From contig SCHM01000003.1 in the NCBI GenBank assembly GCA_004123355.1, forward strand, positions 3,801,058 to 3,865,057: a DNA stretch of 64,000 nt. The letters are read 5' to 3'. The stretch comes from Amphirosellinia nigrospora. Its lineage: Eukaryota > Ascomycota > Sordariomycetes > Xylariales > Xylariaceae. The notes below the pieces were generated by a model. It ran no database searches. It had not been told where the DNA came from and saw nothing but the letters and a program-made list of their open reading frames with translations. Shown piece after piece: positions 12,301-25,700 of this stretch. The position numbers and the translations under genes are program-made. The stretch's first letter is position 1. Each line of letters begins with the position of its first letter.

Positions 12301-15300
12301 AGGCTACTTACTTATCATCTCTCGCCGCCTCAAATCGACCAGATTCCTCATCGAGAAATCAATTCCGAACGAAGCGGTAGGAGGGGGCCACATGGCTATC
12401 CGAGTTTAAGTCCGGATTGGTCGTCAGTCGTCTCAGATTGCTGCAGCGTCGCATTTAGGCGCACTCATGAAACCCTATTAAATAACTCGTTGAAAAAAGA
12501 AGAGGAAGAAGATCACGAGCCTTGCCAGGTGACGATTTTTTACTCAGACGGATCATCGTCGGATGCTCGGTGTTCATCTTAACTCTTTTGTCCCATGTGA
12601 ACCTGGTCACGGGCCTTTCCGGTTTCCAGGTGCCGCCGCCATACCTTGCCTCTCTCTGTGAACATGGGATGCTGCCAATGTTCGCTACCGACTCTGATTT
12701 TGTCATCATACTGGGATGACGCATGCCCTCAACAAAACCCGATGGATTGCGGCGGTTGTACGGAAATGTAATTTGGGCTTGCTCCCAACGCCGCAGCTGC
12801 GAGTGTCGTTCAAGCTAAGCTCTCATGGCCTTGAAGTGAAACTACTGTACGAGGAAGCGCGGATGTAATTCTCCGAGACGGATCGAATTCTCCATTGCTC
12901 GGTGATGTCAGGCAGGTAGTGTATGGCGGTCATATCCCTCTCTCAGTAAGGCATAGATGAGATAGGGCACGGTAATTAGTGTAGTGAGTGCATTTACACT
13001 ACGTCACGTGTACACGCTATTTCACATCGTGCCATGGAGCCTTTCGCCTTTCTCAGACAGGCTGGGGAGGTTGAACTGTTCACGCTTAGATTTATTTACC
13101 ATCAGGCATCTTGGGCGTACAGTCTGGCGTAACGCTCGTGACTGTACGGAGCCAATGATAGCGGAGCGTCATTTATAGTGTAGGGCCAATCCAGGTCGAG
13201 GCTGAAAATTCTCCGAATAGGCGATGCGACAGGGTTCCTTGACCGGGATCCTTCATTTCGTCTTCGGCGAGCTGGTCTCATTACCGTCTCCTTTAGTGTA
13301 CTGCCAACACAAACCGCAAGGGGCAACGTTGGTCATATTCTTACACCGTTTCCGGCAAGAGGAGTCTAGTCGGTATTTTAACTTGCTCGCTCATACAAGT
13401 ACAAGTAAGAGTTCGGCGCTGAAGTGTACTTGAAATAGGTCGCTAGAGGCAGACTGCGAGATCGCTCTGATTACCCTGCATGTTAATTTCGGTGCGTGGT
13501 CGACCGATTACTGTATTTGATATTGGTAGCCTGCACTTGTAGTGTAAGCTTGGGATCGTAGCCTGTCGACGGGCTTTTATTATTAACTCGAAGGATCGCG
13601 GGTAGCGAAGGGGTGGCTGTTGGAAATAACCCGAGCGAGATGGAAGATGCCGTTGGCACTAGACTAAGCTTAGATGCCGACTTAGAAATAACTTATAACT
13701 TACTTGGAAATAATCTGTAATTAATGATTTCTGGGATGTACCTACCTATTACGTTGCTAGCTCCCTTTTCCCGTTCATGTCTCACGGATATCTTCGATAT
13801 GAGTAGATGGTAAATGGTGAACTCGATGGTGACAACGAGCTGAGTTGGGACGTATTACCTACTATGTAGTTAGCTGGACGTCGGGTCCCGAGTCATGTGT
13901 ATGTAATGACAGCTCAACCGTTAGATGGAAGTGAGTGAGTGCACTAAGGATATGCCGAGACTTTCACACGTGGTGGGAAGTGGACAGCCCTTCATTGACC
14001 GCAACTTGATTGGGCCGGCACCACTTTATTAGAAGAACGGCTCTCTCTCACCAGGGATCCAGGGATCCAGGTCGTTATCGCTTGGCACCTACTATGTACC
14101 TAGGTTAAGTACTGTACCTACCTAGTAAGTAGGTACTTATAGTAACGGCCATTTGCCGTATTTCGCAACGGACGTCATCCTGGGGCTTGATGGAACAAAA
14201 ATGGAACAGAAAAGAGCCTCTCTCCCCTCTACTCCACGGACATATTATCGGTTCCAAGATAGTAAAATGAAAGAGGCACACCCCTGGATTTGGCGTTGCG
14301 GGCAACACGCTACACTAAGTACACACTGCCTACTTAGGTAAGACCTGAGACGAAATGGCAGGCCCTCGTGGCGACCCTGTAGATATAGATAGTGGTGTAC
14401 TTAGACTACTACTGACGCTGCCCGACAGATTAGACAGATTATTACCTGCGCATGTCAGTCAGGTTCTAGCCGTTCTGGCAGGGCCGTTGGATTGCATCCA
14501 GAAGGACCCAACCTTAGCGGAATCCTTCCAGGTCATGGTCACATACCTCTCATGCAGGCCGAGCTGATTCAGTCATGGTGCGACAAAACGTCTTACGAGG
14601 GTCGACTGCAGTCGTTGTATGTATGTTAGTAAGTACAAGTAGAGGTCATACATAGTATAGGTATTTACTCACCAACATTTTACAGCTACTTACCTATCTA
14701 TTCACCAAATAGTTCTTGAACACAACCTAATGCCTACTACCCACCAATGACGCTTCATCGGGACTGTAAGATAAAAACGATTGCTCTGGTTGGTTAAAGT
14801 AGTCATGTCATTCTCTATTACGATAGTGTAAGCTATTCGTTGGCATGTGCATTCGAAGTTCGGTTTCATGAGAAGCAGTCGTGGAATGTCTGCGCATTTG
14901 CTGCAAGTATGTAAGTATACCGTGCACCGAACGGCCCAGACCACCAAACCCGCTGCGTTGGGGCTCTAGATGAACCCCGGATACCTAGTCGGGCCAGGAT
15001 CATGGTACTTCGAAGGCGCGATAAATTACTTACAGTATTAATGCCCCATCTGGTATACGCTAAACTGCAAGATGAAATACACTTAGTGTACGGCTACGCA
15101 GTACTGCGGCACGGAATCGCGAGCCGCACGCGTTCCTGGCATCGTAGCCGCCTAGCACACCTCGAGTAATGATGTTCGTCGTCGCGAAGGAAGCAAAGGG
15201 CCAGCCAGCAAGGTATAGCAAAAGTACCTGCCTCTATAAGGTAATCAAATTGAAACAGTAGTATAGATTCATCATCCATACCCAGCGCTTGCGACCGAAT

Positions 15301-18300
15301 CTTGAGAGGTCCCGTGATCTCTTGGAAGTTTACCAATGTTGTCATTGGAAGCGTCTAACCTAGGATTGGTCAAGTCATCGTTTTTTTCTCTTCAAAATGC
15401 CTCACGATCGGCAAGGGTGTCCGAAATAAAGGTATTACAACACAACACCAATCCGGGGATCAGGGCTACTGTGTCGGATTCCGTCGTGTCCGCCTCCAGA
15501 GCCCCAATTTATGATATCAAGAGCGCTTAGCACGAGGCATTTGCTTCAATCTTCGCATCACCAAGTGCCTCGGACCCTCGTTCAGAGGTCCTGTCATTCA
15601 TTGCGTGTGCTACGGTCAAGAAGTTAAGATTGAGGTTGGTTGGAGTGTATGCGGCTAAAGCCGGTTTACTATGTAGGTCATATCTCGATCCTGGAGATTT
15701 GGGGTCTTAACATCATTTGCCCTATAGGGCGGCAGAGGGGGATAAATCAGGAATTTAAGGAGCAGGGAATGAATGCTGCTCGGAATCAAGCCGCACCTTA
15801 AAACAGAGCCTCAGGGTTCCGAGTACATAGTAGGTGTCACCGCATAGTAGCATTGGTGTGAGGCGCCACTGGGACCGCCATCTTATAGGCCTCGATCAAA
15901 GTTGGCCGCATAAAGGGACGATATATCCTGAGATAAGAAGCATCAACATGGTAAAGATAAAAATATGAAAAAGGTTAAAATTTGTGGCTGTTTTGGTGGC
16001 ATGGGATCGGATGGCACCGCCACTCGGATAATGACGAGCACCTTACTTGCAAGTGCTTGCAACCAACCAACAGAGCCCCTTGATGTCATAGTATCACTGA
16101 ATTTGACACCGATATGCGGTCTTGTAACGATGTGACGGCTTTAACATGACGCCGCGCGCATCGCTCGATACTTGATACTTGTCGAGGGTTCTCTCGGACT
16201 GATTGGGTCTAGATAGATATTAATAGCAGTTCTGCTCTCTTAGACCAGGAGCAGGGAGTTTGAATCTGTCGCCCAGCCTTGCAAGAATAGCCTCGCAGGC
16301 CACTGCTGATGCGGTTATGCACAACGGCGACTCATGCATTGGAAATTGACGACGATCATCAGTTTCGCCGTTCACCATATTTAAATAGTGTAATCGTGTC
16401 GCATGCTTTTAGGCATGGGAACTGGCGCCATGGCACGGCACGCAGCCAGTTAACTCAGATAAGGATAACTCGACCGATCTTGGGGATCACCGCACGTTCC
16501 CTGGCACGATTTATTCCCAAGTTGGAGAAGTTGAAAGATTAGGGATACGACGCTGCGAACGTAGACCTGCAGCGAACTAGGTGCCAAGGCGGAGAGAGAC
16601 GCTGGAGAATTTCACATGCCAAGCGCTAGTTTTACTTCAGCTTCTATTAAACTATACATTGTCTCCAATTAGCAATTAAGTGATAATCATAAGCCAATCG
16701 GTACTGATCAGATAACTTATACATACCTACTTACGCCCCTTACCTACTGTCGAGTTGAAGTCAGGCTCGATGTTTGTCTACTAAATAAGTAGATATCTAC
16801 ACAGTCGGTCAGTCAACTGATACCAAGCCCATTGTGCCCCCGGCATATCTAGGGGCCTCAACTTTTAGCGCTCGGGTAATGACTTAGGTATGGTACCTCC
16901 TTACGGGTAACAGTAGGGGCCCCAGACAACGGCCCGTGCTGTGACCTGCCTATCTGATCCTACTGAAGTCTAGAACCTACAGTAGAACGAATCTCAAGCC
17001 ATGCTTTGTATGTAGGTGAGGAGGTCACGTTGACGGCAGAACCAAGATGCCTCAGACTAGAATAGACATAAGACCACTTTAGCGCATCTGACTAGACAAA
17101 GCCCTTCGATGGCCCCGTACGAAGAAGCTCGATGGGTACATAAGCGATACGAAGATGGAAGCAACACGTAGCCATTCATGCAGCTCGCCAGTATAGGAAG
17201 ACTATTGACGAGCGCATGGACATTCAGAATAGGTACCGGTATCCGACATTATTACTTATATGTGGCATGATAGACACCCGCGCTTGCTGGACTGTGGATA
17301 TCGTTGTCTTGTAATATGCCCCAGTAACTCCGGTGAGCGTTCTGTAACCTGCGATATCCATCGTTGGTTCCATCGTTGGTTGGTTGTGTGGCTTAGATAG
17401 ATAGAGAAGCTATGCCAGGAAAAGTACCAGGGAGGCCATTTTGCCTATATAGTGCATCCATCGAAATGAGAATCGCGGATGCTATTTCTATGTTCCCGGT
17501 TCCTACATACCTGATCAACACGTATACTTAGTAATAAGCAATTGAAGCTGGTATAGCTGAGATCTGTCAACGGGGGTCGCTGAGCCTAGACCGTTTCTTG
17601 GGTTCCTTTCTCGGTCAATGCGACATTCTTCGTGTCCAGTCCTATAGCTAGCTCTATTGAGCCTGCTCGAACCTGTGAACTTCACGAACGGCATGAGAGA
17701 GGTGCGCACATCTGGTGATCGATCCCAGATGATGAATTTTGGGGCAGGCCACTTTCTCCAACGGTTCCTCCTTGATCCGACGATCATCGGCCCTATCGCT
17801 TCCCTGCGCCAGGAGCTTGTCTCTCGAGCTCGAGCAGAGTCTCTCACGTCTTACGTTCGAAATGTCGGTCCTCATTTTCTTCAATCGATGGGTAACCGGT
17901 AGCTTGTCCAATCAGAGCGCCGCTTCCATCTCGACTCTGGCTCTTGACGCCGGAAGCCGGCCACCGTCTTTCTTGGTACGATCCCCACGATGCCCTTTTT
18001 TCATCCCATCTTTTTCCTTCCCCAAGGTGGAGGTGGAGGCCGAGGTGGAGGCGTGCCCGCGCGCGCTCTATATTACTTACTACTACTGTACACTATGGGC
18101 GGTACGGGATGATACCCACGAGTCTCTCACAACCGCCCTATCCAAGGTACACGAGATCCTGTGTCGTCGCGCGACTGGGAATCTTCGTCCCATCTTTTGA
18201 AACCCTCATGCAGGCCGGTTCTGTGTGCAGATTCGGGCAATTTTCCAAACTCATCTGCGGCAGGCCGCTTCTACCTTCGGGACTAACCCAATAATCGACC

Positions 18301-20248
18301 ATTGCACAACCGTACCTTAGTGCCCACCCAGTACGACACTCTCTTCCTCTCTAAGTCTACGCTGCCGGTATATGTTTTCCTTTTCTTTTCTCTCGTCTAC
18401 CCTTACCCTGCGAGGTGCACCGATTCTCCGGACTATCAGGCATGCAAGCTGCACACCCCGCGGAGCACCGTTGAGGCACCACCCCGTCTAGTCTAACGAG
18501 CCTAGTCCTATGTTCTCTCCCTCTCCCCCTGGTTCGATCCCTAAGGGTAACGTCTCGACAAATCATCCAATGAGACCATTTGATTCCGAAAAAAAGCGAG
18601 GCTTTTAGAGATATGTCTCATCAAGACGGTTGCGCACCTCAACAATCTTGAGACACTCTGGACACGTCGTGCGAGTAGGAGCGCAACTCTTCGACGGAGA
18701 TTTTACCGCTGATCGACCTAAGAGTTCAAATTGGGGGTGATCATGTCTCCCTGGATTAGACCGCGTACCTTTTCTCCAATCTTACAGTGATTCACGGGCA
18801 ATCATAGTGAATATAAGCCGAAAAACAAGATGGGCAACGCATAATAACTATTGTTGGACCATAGACGAACCTTGATCTCGTACCCTATTCTTTACAAACT
18901 CGTGATATACCTTTGCGCTGGATGTCTTTTGCCGCATCTCGTCTTTTTACTTACCGCTCCTAAACTGCATAGCTTGGATCCCTGAGCAATGATTAGCACT
19001 GCGTGCTTCACAGTCTTGACAAGGGTGCACCCTGACACCTCCACAGAACCTTGGGCCCTGGACCGACTAGGATTCCCACCATTCTGGCACCATACTCGAG
19101 CAGGTCCACTAGCATCTACCTAGTGTTGCTGCGAAATACAACCTTGAATGACCTAGAATAAGTTAGTCCAGAGTCCATTTTCATCTCAATAACTCGCCCA
19201 AGGCACCCAATTTGCCGATGTCTCTAAGACACAACACCATCATGCCATATTCGCCTTCTCGCCCCCCTTTTGTGACGGCCTTTTTACACCCCCCTAGTAT
19301 CCAGTAGCCCGCCATGCCACGGTTCTGTCATAGATGATTTCCCCATCGTTGTGTGCCCATGCCAACTTGATGTCAATGCCACCCGGGTTATCAGGTAGCG
19401 AGAGAGACTGCCAAGCAGGCCCAGCGACTAGATATGCAGCAACTGGTACGGTACGTATACTGTAGCGTAGTGCCGTAATGCTAGTCTAGTATACACCCCT
19501 CCCCTGCTCCCCTGTCGAACGACTAATTGCTCTCATATCTAATATTAATATTAAAGTCGCACAAAACCTCCCAACGACTCCGGCGACAGAACCAAGAGTG
19601 TTGAGTTCTCTACCGTCGACTCGACCGTCAGGCGATATTAACCTCCGCGCGCCATAGCCCTCTGTAGCACGTTGCTTCCCAGGCTTCTAAGACCTAGGAG
19701 ACCTCTGCGCTGTGTTGCAGGAGAGGTCTTGTGTCCATGCTGCAGCTCTCCGCCTTTCGCCGTCCTCTCAGGTTTCCACTGCACAACCGCGCGCCGTACT
19801 ACTTGATCTTCTAAATCCGACTAACTTAGTGCCACAATCGATTCTTGCGTCCGACGAGGACTCTTAAATTGTTGTTGTCTAGCCATAGTCGTACTCGTAG
19901 AGTACTGCTCACCTCTGTCGGCCGCTGCTATATATCTATCCGACAAAAGTATCTCGAACAAGCGGAGTGATTGATGGCCACTCCCTGTTGAACGGCAACA
20001 ACCTTGGGGCGCGTACATCCGAGTTTGTACAATATTCCTGCTGACTAACAATCAAGCTGCGAAAGGCGGAAGAAAAGGTATTCCTGGATATACCGCCCTG
20101 TCGAAACGTTCGAATACATCTTGGCATGCGAGCCCGCCAGCTTCGTAGCATCGTGCTTATGAATCATCACTTCCCGATCCAAACAAAGTGTGTGGTGGCC
20201 ATCTAAGAGAAGACCCTAGGAATTGGGTGGTCCTCTCGAACAGTATCC

Positions 20249-22708
20249 ATGAGAACTTTAGACCGCAATATCGAGCAGTTGTCCACTCCTTTAGGCCAGC
20301 ACAGAGGCGGGTCTGATCGGGCGGCGAGCACTCTAGATCTCACTTGGGCCCGAGCAGAGGAGAAGGCGTGTGCTCTTCGCAGCACAAGGGCGTACCCTTC
20401 TCCGCCTATGTCAGGGTCTCCTCCGCGCCGCCGAAGCCAAACCAAGAGGTCGCTGAGCGAGGTCAAGGGGGCTTCCATGGTCCAACTCACGATGCGTATC
20501 GCGCAGGTTCAGCTACATCGGGGTCGAGTTTCGCACAAGGCCTCCTCAACCATCGTTACCACCACCTCATCTACCCGCCGGGCGACCTTTTGCGTTAGAC
20601 ACGTCGGAACGAGTCCCATATCCGTACCGACGCCCAGAAGACGTGTTAGCACGACCAATGACGTACCCTCCACCTCCAGGACAAATGATGCCACAAGCCC
20701 AGTATTCCTTACCTCCGGTAGCTGGGCCCGGACTTGGTCCTGCTCAATATTCGATGCCCACCAACCCCCGGTTTCAGAGAATCCGTCATTTACTTCGCCG
20801 AAGTCTCAAAGGAAGACGAAAGGCCATGTTGCGTCTGCTTGCGTCCCTTGCAAAAGAGCTCATCTACGGTAAGCCCTGGTGTGGTCCAATCTTCAGCATA
20901 AGCACTGACTTCTCATAGATGCGATGGTATGTACTTTTACTCGATGTTTAGCGCGGTCATGAATTTCGGCCCAGTGGGGGTTGCCACATCTCCCAAAGCA
21001 CCACGAAATCCATGTCATGTCAAAGGCCCGGGCTAGAGGAAACCATGGACGTTCTCCGCAATTGAAGCAGATAACCCAAGTGGGCGCTTCATAGATTTAA
21101 ATCGAACAGAACTGGTATGTGTAACAACACAGCTAATTGTCGGTGATCTGGGCGCGCTCAGAAAATCTCCTGAAACGACGACCTTGTTAGCCGTTTCTCA
21201 GTTTCCATTATTACGAAGACATCCGTAATTTTAGGAGGGTCAAGGTAGCCCTGAAAATAACCAAAAATGGTAATGGATTTTGCGAGTCGGTCAGCGGAAA
21301 GAATAAAGCCCCTCGGTGTGATATTCTTGGGTGGCATGTTTATGGAAGCAAGTGCTCGAAAGTGTCCTGTTGATACATGCTTGTGCTGTATGGACTTGAG
21401 ATGAAGTCGCCCGTACTATCAGCAGTTGCTATGACCAGAAGCTGACAATGAATACGCAACAGCTCAAAGGCCATGCTCACGTTGTTTGAGCAACGGAAAA
21501 GAAGACTCTTGCGTTGACGTGCAACATAAGAAGCGTGGGAGACCGCGATTACGAGACGAACGAGAGACTCGTTTCGACCCTGGGAGATTTGCGCATCCGC
21601 CGGACCCGACGAGCCGCAGGCCGCTATCGCTTTATACACAGCCTAACGCCCCAACGGCTCCATTCGATGATTCCATACGACGAAGCCAATCGTATCGAGT
21701 TTTGAAGTCACAACCTAGTGAAGGCGTCCCGCCTAGGTTTATCGATCGTGGTTTGACGACCGACGCCAATGTCTTCCCCGCTCCATTATCGATTCCGACA
21801 CAAGCCCCTGAACCAGTTGCTTTCTTGACGATAGGAGATCTGGAAGTGGTAAAAGCTTCAAGCACCTTTATTGAAGCAACCATGTCGAATACCCAGTCAA
21901 TGTTAGGATATCGATCCAACCCATCGTAGGCCGAAAGTTAGTGGATATGATCACACCTCCTGAGCGTGACCGTGTAATTGCCCTGTGCAAAGCTCTCCAG
22001 AATGAGCAGGTTATGAAAGAACCAAATTACCTGCCTCCGATATATGGAAAAGACGAGGAGGAGAGAGTGATCAAATCACAGGCTTTCGGTCCTGAATCGG
22101 TATCCAGATATCAGCTTGATCGTCAAGACCTTCTGACTTTCGTGGCCGCGGACGGCCAACCCCGTCCACACCCAGTCCGTGTTGGATTAGCCAAGGATGA
22201 TTCGATCTATTTTGTAGTGCTGTTGTTGAGCTCACCAGTGCGGCATTTTCCCCATCTGTCTTTATCTCCACGATCTCGAGATGTCACTTATTCATACCAA
22301 CCTCAACCCTTTACACAATTAACACCTGTCTCGGCTTCTTTTGATCCTGGTCGATCCCGATTGACGGATCCACCCCGAGAAGGTGGCTTCACTCCAAGAC
22401 CATCTGAAATCCCTGGTCATCTTGTCTCTGCTCTTAGCCCTGGTATGAGTCCCAATGTACCATCGTATGCAGCATCGGCGTCTACAAGAGGTGAGCATCC
22501 AGGAGGATTGGCACACCAGATTCCCAGGAGTGAGCTCCCTCACACGCGACCAACTCAACATGCTGAATATCAGCTGCCTCCGATCCGAAGCCAGCATCAG
22601 CCTGGGCCACCAGCGGAAAGTACTTGGCAGCGGGATGACCGCACTGGCCGTGTGGATATTGGTGGTTTGATTGAAAAGCCCGGATCATCACCGCGCCGTA
22701 ATCCATGA
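20249..22708 (+). CDS. Zn2Cys6 transcription factor with PAS domain; zinc cluster split by an 8-nt exon
   Basis: Likely a nuclear DNA-binding regulator. A Pro-rich N-terminus contains RAYPSPPMSGSPP, NQEVAERGQGG and PMTYPPPPGQMM. The zinc cluster follows the canonical spacing C-x2-C-x6-C-x5-C-x2-C-x8-C (ACVPCKRAHLRCD then RPCSRCLSNGKEDSC), with the basic linker HKKRGRPRLRDER after it. A PAS-like domain begins FLTIGDLEVVKAS and runs through VGRKLVDMITPPERDRV to SIYFVVLLLS; the tail is Pro/Ser-rich. Exons: to 20868, 20919-20926, and 21463-22708; introns are 50 nt (CACTGAC branch) and 536 nt (GCTGAC branch). Four single bases are missing: C near 20428, G at 20580-20582, C in 20765-20769 and C in 20920-21922's third-exon run at 21920-21922. 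Restored length from the ATG at 20249 is about 625 aa, but that start is a guess. The domain order resembles the Ert1/AcuK regulators; orthology is not claimed. Confidence 0.85.
20919..20926 (+). other. 8-nt internal microexon within the zinc cluster
   Basis: The exon supplies the last base of an Arg codon, then TGC GAT (Cys-Asp) and the first base of the next codon. It carries the third zinc-binding cysteine. The upstream acceptor is CATAG and the downstream donor is GTATGT. Joining both flanks through it is the only reading that gives a canonical six-cysteine cluster, which is why I call it. Confidence 0.8.
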
Positions 22709-25700
22709 GGATCATCTCTCTCGCCACAAAACGGGAGTCGTGTGCTTTCTTTGAACCCCTTCAGCAAAAGTTTTCTGAAAGTGGACTGTCACGCGTTTTC
22801 TTTGCAAGCGTTACAATGCCAGCGTTCACTCTGTTTTTTTATGCCGACATACCCAACAAACTATATTTTCCGTCGCGCCGGAGATACCACTGTACAACAT
22901 ATTGTATATCTGTGCTAAATATTGCATCGCTCTGGACTGGTTCTCCTAGGACCTCGCAGTTTTTTATTTCGTACGGCATCATCTTGTGGGCGTTGAGCGT
23001 GTATTTCCCGGCTTGTCCTGTGTCTTTCTCGGACCTGCAAGTACGCTATTCTGTCTTTGTTTTGGAGTGGCCTCTATATTTGGGGTTTTTAGGTGTCGTC
23101 GCCCATCGGGGTCGTTGAAATATCCAGTTCGGTGGGCGTTTGTGTCACTTCCTAAAGTTGGTCGATCGTGTAACGTCGGGTAGCAGCAGCTTGAGGGGAA
23201 ATCAGGGCATGTGGTATCTGACTGAAGCATGAAATCGGACAATACTCGATCAACTGATCATAAGGAGTACGGCGGAGGTAGTCTGTCTTTCATTTGCTTA
23301 TCATTACTGGCTTTGAATTCGGTGGCTTTTGTGCCTTAAGCGTAGCATCTCAAGGGTGGGAGTTGGAAATAGACGCAGCGTCCGCAGCCTTTCTCCCAGC
23401 GTTCTGCTAATGGTGGTAGTATATGGTGAACAAGTACGCGTCTTTCCCGGGTGTTTTTTTAACTGGGAGTTCCGAAAAGCCAAAAGATCTATGTTGTGGA
23501 ACCGAAAACACGGGGATCTTCACGATGGATGGGAGGTCAGTTGTATGATTGGTAAAGGGAGGAATGGAACATGATGCTATGATAGCGAAATAAAGATGCG
23601 AGAGAAGCAACATATACGACAGGAACCCACTAAATATCTAAGACGCCAGAAACAAGGGAGGGGAGGCATTATTTGGTACCGAGTGAAAATATTACTCCAG
23701 GTGAACAATCCGAGCGATCTGCTGATGGGTTCCGTCACCCGCTTCGTCTGACGGAGTAGGCATGGATACTTGCGGGGGGATGAAACCAAACAAGGCGAAA
23801 CGAGACTCAAAACGTCAGAAGAAACGAGGAGAATAGGATAAACGAATAAGCTAAAGTATGTTTTCCCTCCCGCTGGTATACAATAGCAAATATTTCTAGA
23901 ATGGGCCGTCGTTCTTCTTTTCCTGTATGGCACAGTATAGTATGCCACAGCAAGAAGGACAAACAAGAGAGGAATCATTCATGGCGAGGTTCGTAGAGAC
24001 GTGCGGCATTGGAAAGTAGTCGTCATTGTATCCTTTCGCCGTGATGATTATTATCGGCGTCGATATTGTGGCTCATACAATCATTAGCGACGTTGGCACA
24101 CGACTTCCGTTCATGTAAGGTACGCAGCCTCTACTCTCTTGTTAGCTCGGTTGGGGCAGAGAATTAGCCCAATTAGCAGAGTGGCTCAACTGTTATTGTG
24201 CAGCACAGGGTAATTCACGTGGTCTTGGCTTATTTAGCTATATTGTAGGTGAATAATGGTGGCGATTAGGATACCAGCCATTGTTATAGGTAGGGTTGAG
24301 GGCGGTAAAAACCGTCCGATACCCATTATCGACGAGGGATGCCCACTATCAAGCTCGGGAGATGCAGAGGAATGATGGTTCGACAGACGATTGGTTTAGC
24401 TCGTGTTGTTGGTTGCTGCAGGCTGGTTAAGGGTAGACGAGCAAAGGGCCTGTTAAGCGAGGTTCTCTGGCGGTTTGAGGAGAAGTCCAACGTCTCCTGT
24501 GTGGAAAGCAGTTTTGCGTCCGAGAGAATCTTTAACTTTTCATGAGCAAAGCATGCCGAGAGTATTATAGGACGGCTACGTATGTAGTGGATAGTGTAGG
24601 CATGGTCCTCTCAAGTTCGCAGTGAATAAGACGTAACTGACTCGAGCATGGAACCTACACATTAATGACCGGATTGTCATATGTTTTGACACGGCATGCC
24701 TAACTATAGATGGGTTCCCTTCTGTAGCAAGACGCCGGTGGTTGGCCACTGTTAATCGCTCGTTCCACTACAGTTCAAATATCGTCAGACATGAGACATA
24801 ATCCCGATGTCGTTGGAAGTCTGGCGCGGGTTGTTGGGCGCTTATCGACGTAGCACGGGAGAGGCCCACGAGGTAGGCCGGTAGAACGAGTCAAGAGCCC
24901 TTTGGGCGAAATGAGGTTCCAGTACGACGACCTGTGGGCGGAGGCCGTAGGAGAGAGCATGCCTCTTAATAAATACCCGATACGCCTTGATGGAGTTTGT
25001 AACAGGATGTTGTAGGTAACTAGGTAGGGAACTAAAGAATTGGAAAGAATGGAATGAGTTCACAGCAGAGCAAGCAGACGGGAGATGGGAGAAGGAACGC
25101 CCTCGAGGTCCCGTGCTGCTTCCTTGTCGTCTGACGCCGTGGAGATGCGTTAGGTTAGGTACCTATACCTACGGTGAGCGACTTCATTCGATTGGAAATC
25201 TTGCTTTTTTCCCTCTTTTTCTTTTTCCCATTCCAGTTTGTCCACTGTCCATGTATCATCTACGTACCTACCTTACCCACATGGAAATTTACTGTACAGT
25301 ACAGTCCTTTCCCTGACAGCCAGCTATAATCTTCCTACCTACATAAGGTACCATGTTCAACCTCTTTCTCAACCCACTCGGGACTTCATACCATCGAACT
25401 AGGTAGTTCAACAACCACTCAAGATCTTTCTCCACGGCCGTCACCTCTCTGTCTCGCCCTGCGCTAGTATCTAAACTGATGAGGGGCAAAGCTACTGGAA
25501 ATCTTGGCTCCGGAGCCTGATTCCCATCATCTGCAGTTGTATCTGTCATGCATTAGACGCGCATCCATAGTGTAGGTCATATGTAATGCATGCAGGAGAA
25601 ATCTCCGTTTGCCGCGTCTGGGAGCGCTGCATTGCAGATGTGGATGTTACCCGCACACCGCAACATTTTAGGTCGATCACCACCAATACGCCATCAATCC

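Larger units (their letters stand above)
5762..20248. other. About 14.5-kb gene-poor stretch
   Basis: No frame in this stretch encodes anything I recognise. The longest open frames (for example 9138-9527 on -, 12202-12582 on + and 17739-18200 on +) overlap others on the opposite strand, lack motifs and have no convincing exon continuation. Base composition is ordinary rather than AT-rich, so this is not a RIP-mutated block. Pyrimidine-rich leader-like sequence occurs at about 18330-18540. The last 2-3 kb may be the promoter and 5' leader of the PAS regulator that follows. A decayed gene or a non-coding transcript cannot be excluded. Confidence 0.5.

Noticed and set aside
12202-12582. 126-aa plus-strand frame as a gene
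   Set aside because: Composition is irregular, it contains a KKEEEEDHE run from a purine tract, and nothing upstream or downstream extends it.
18531-18545. T-arm-like word GGTTCGATCCC suggesting a tRNA gene
   Set aside because: The upstream sequence is a plain pyrimidine-rich run with no D-arm, anticodon stem or matching acceptor stem.
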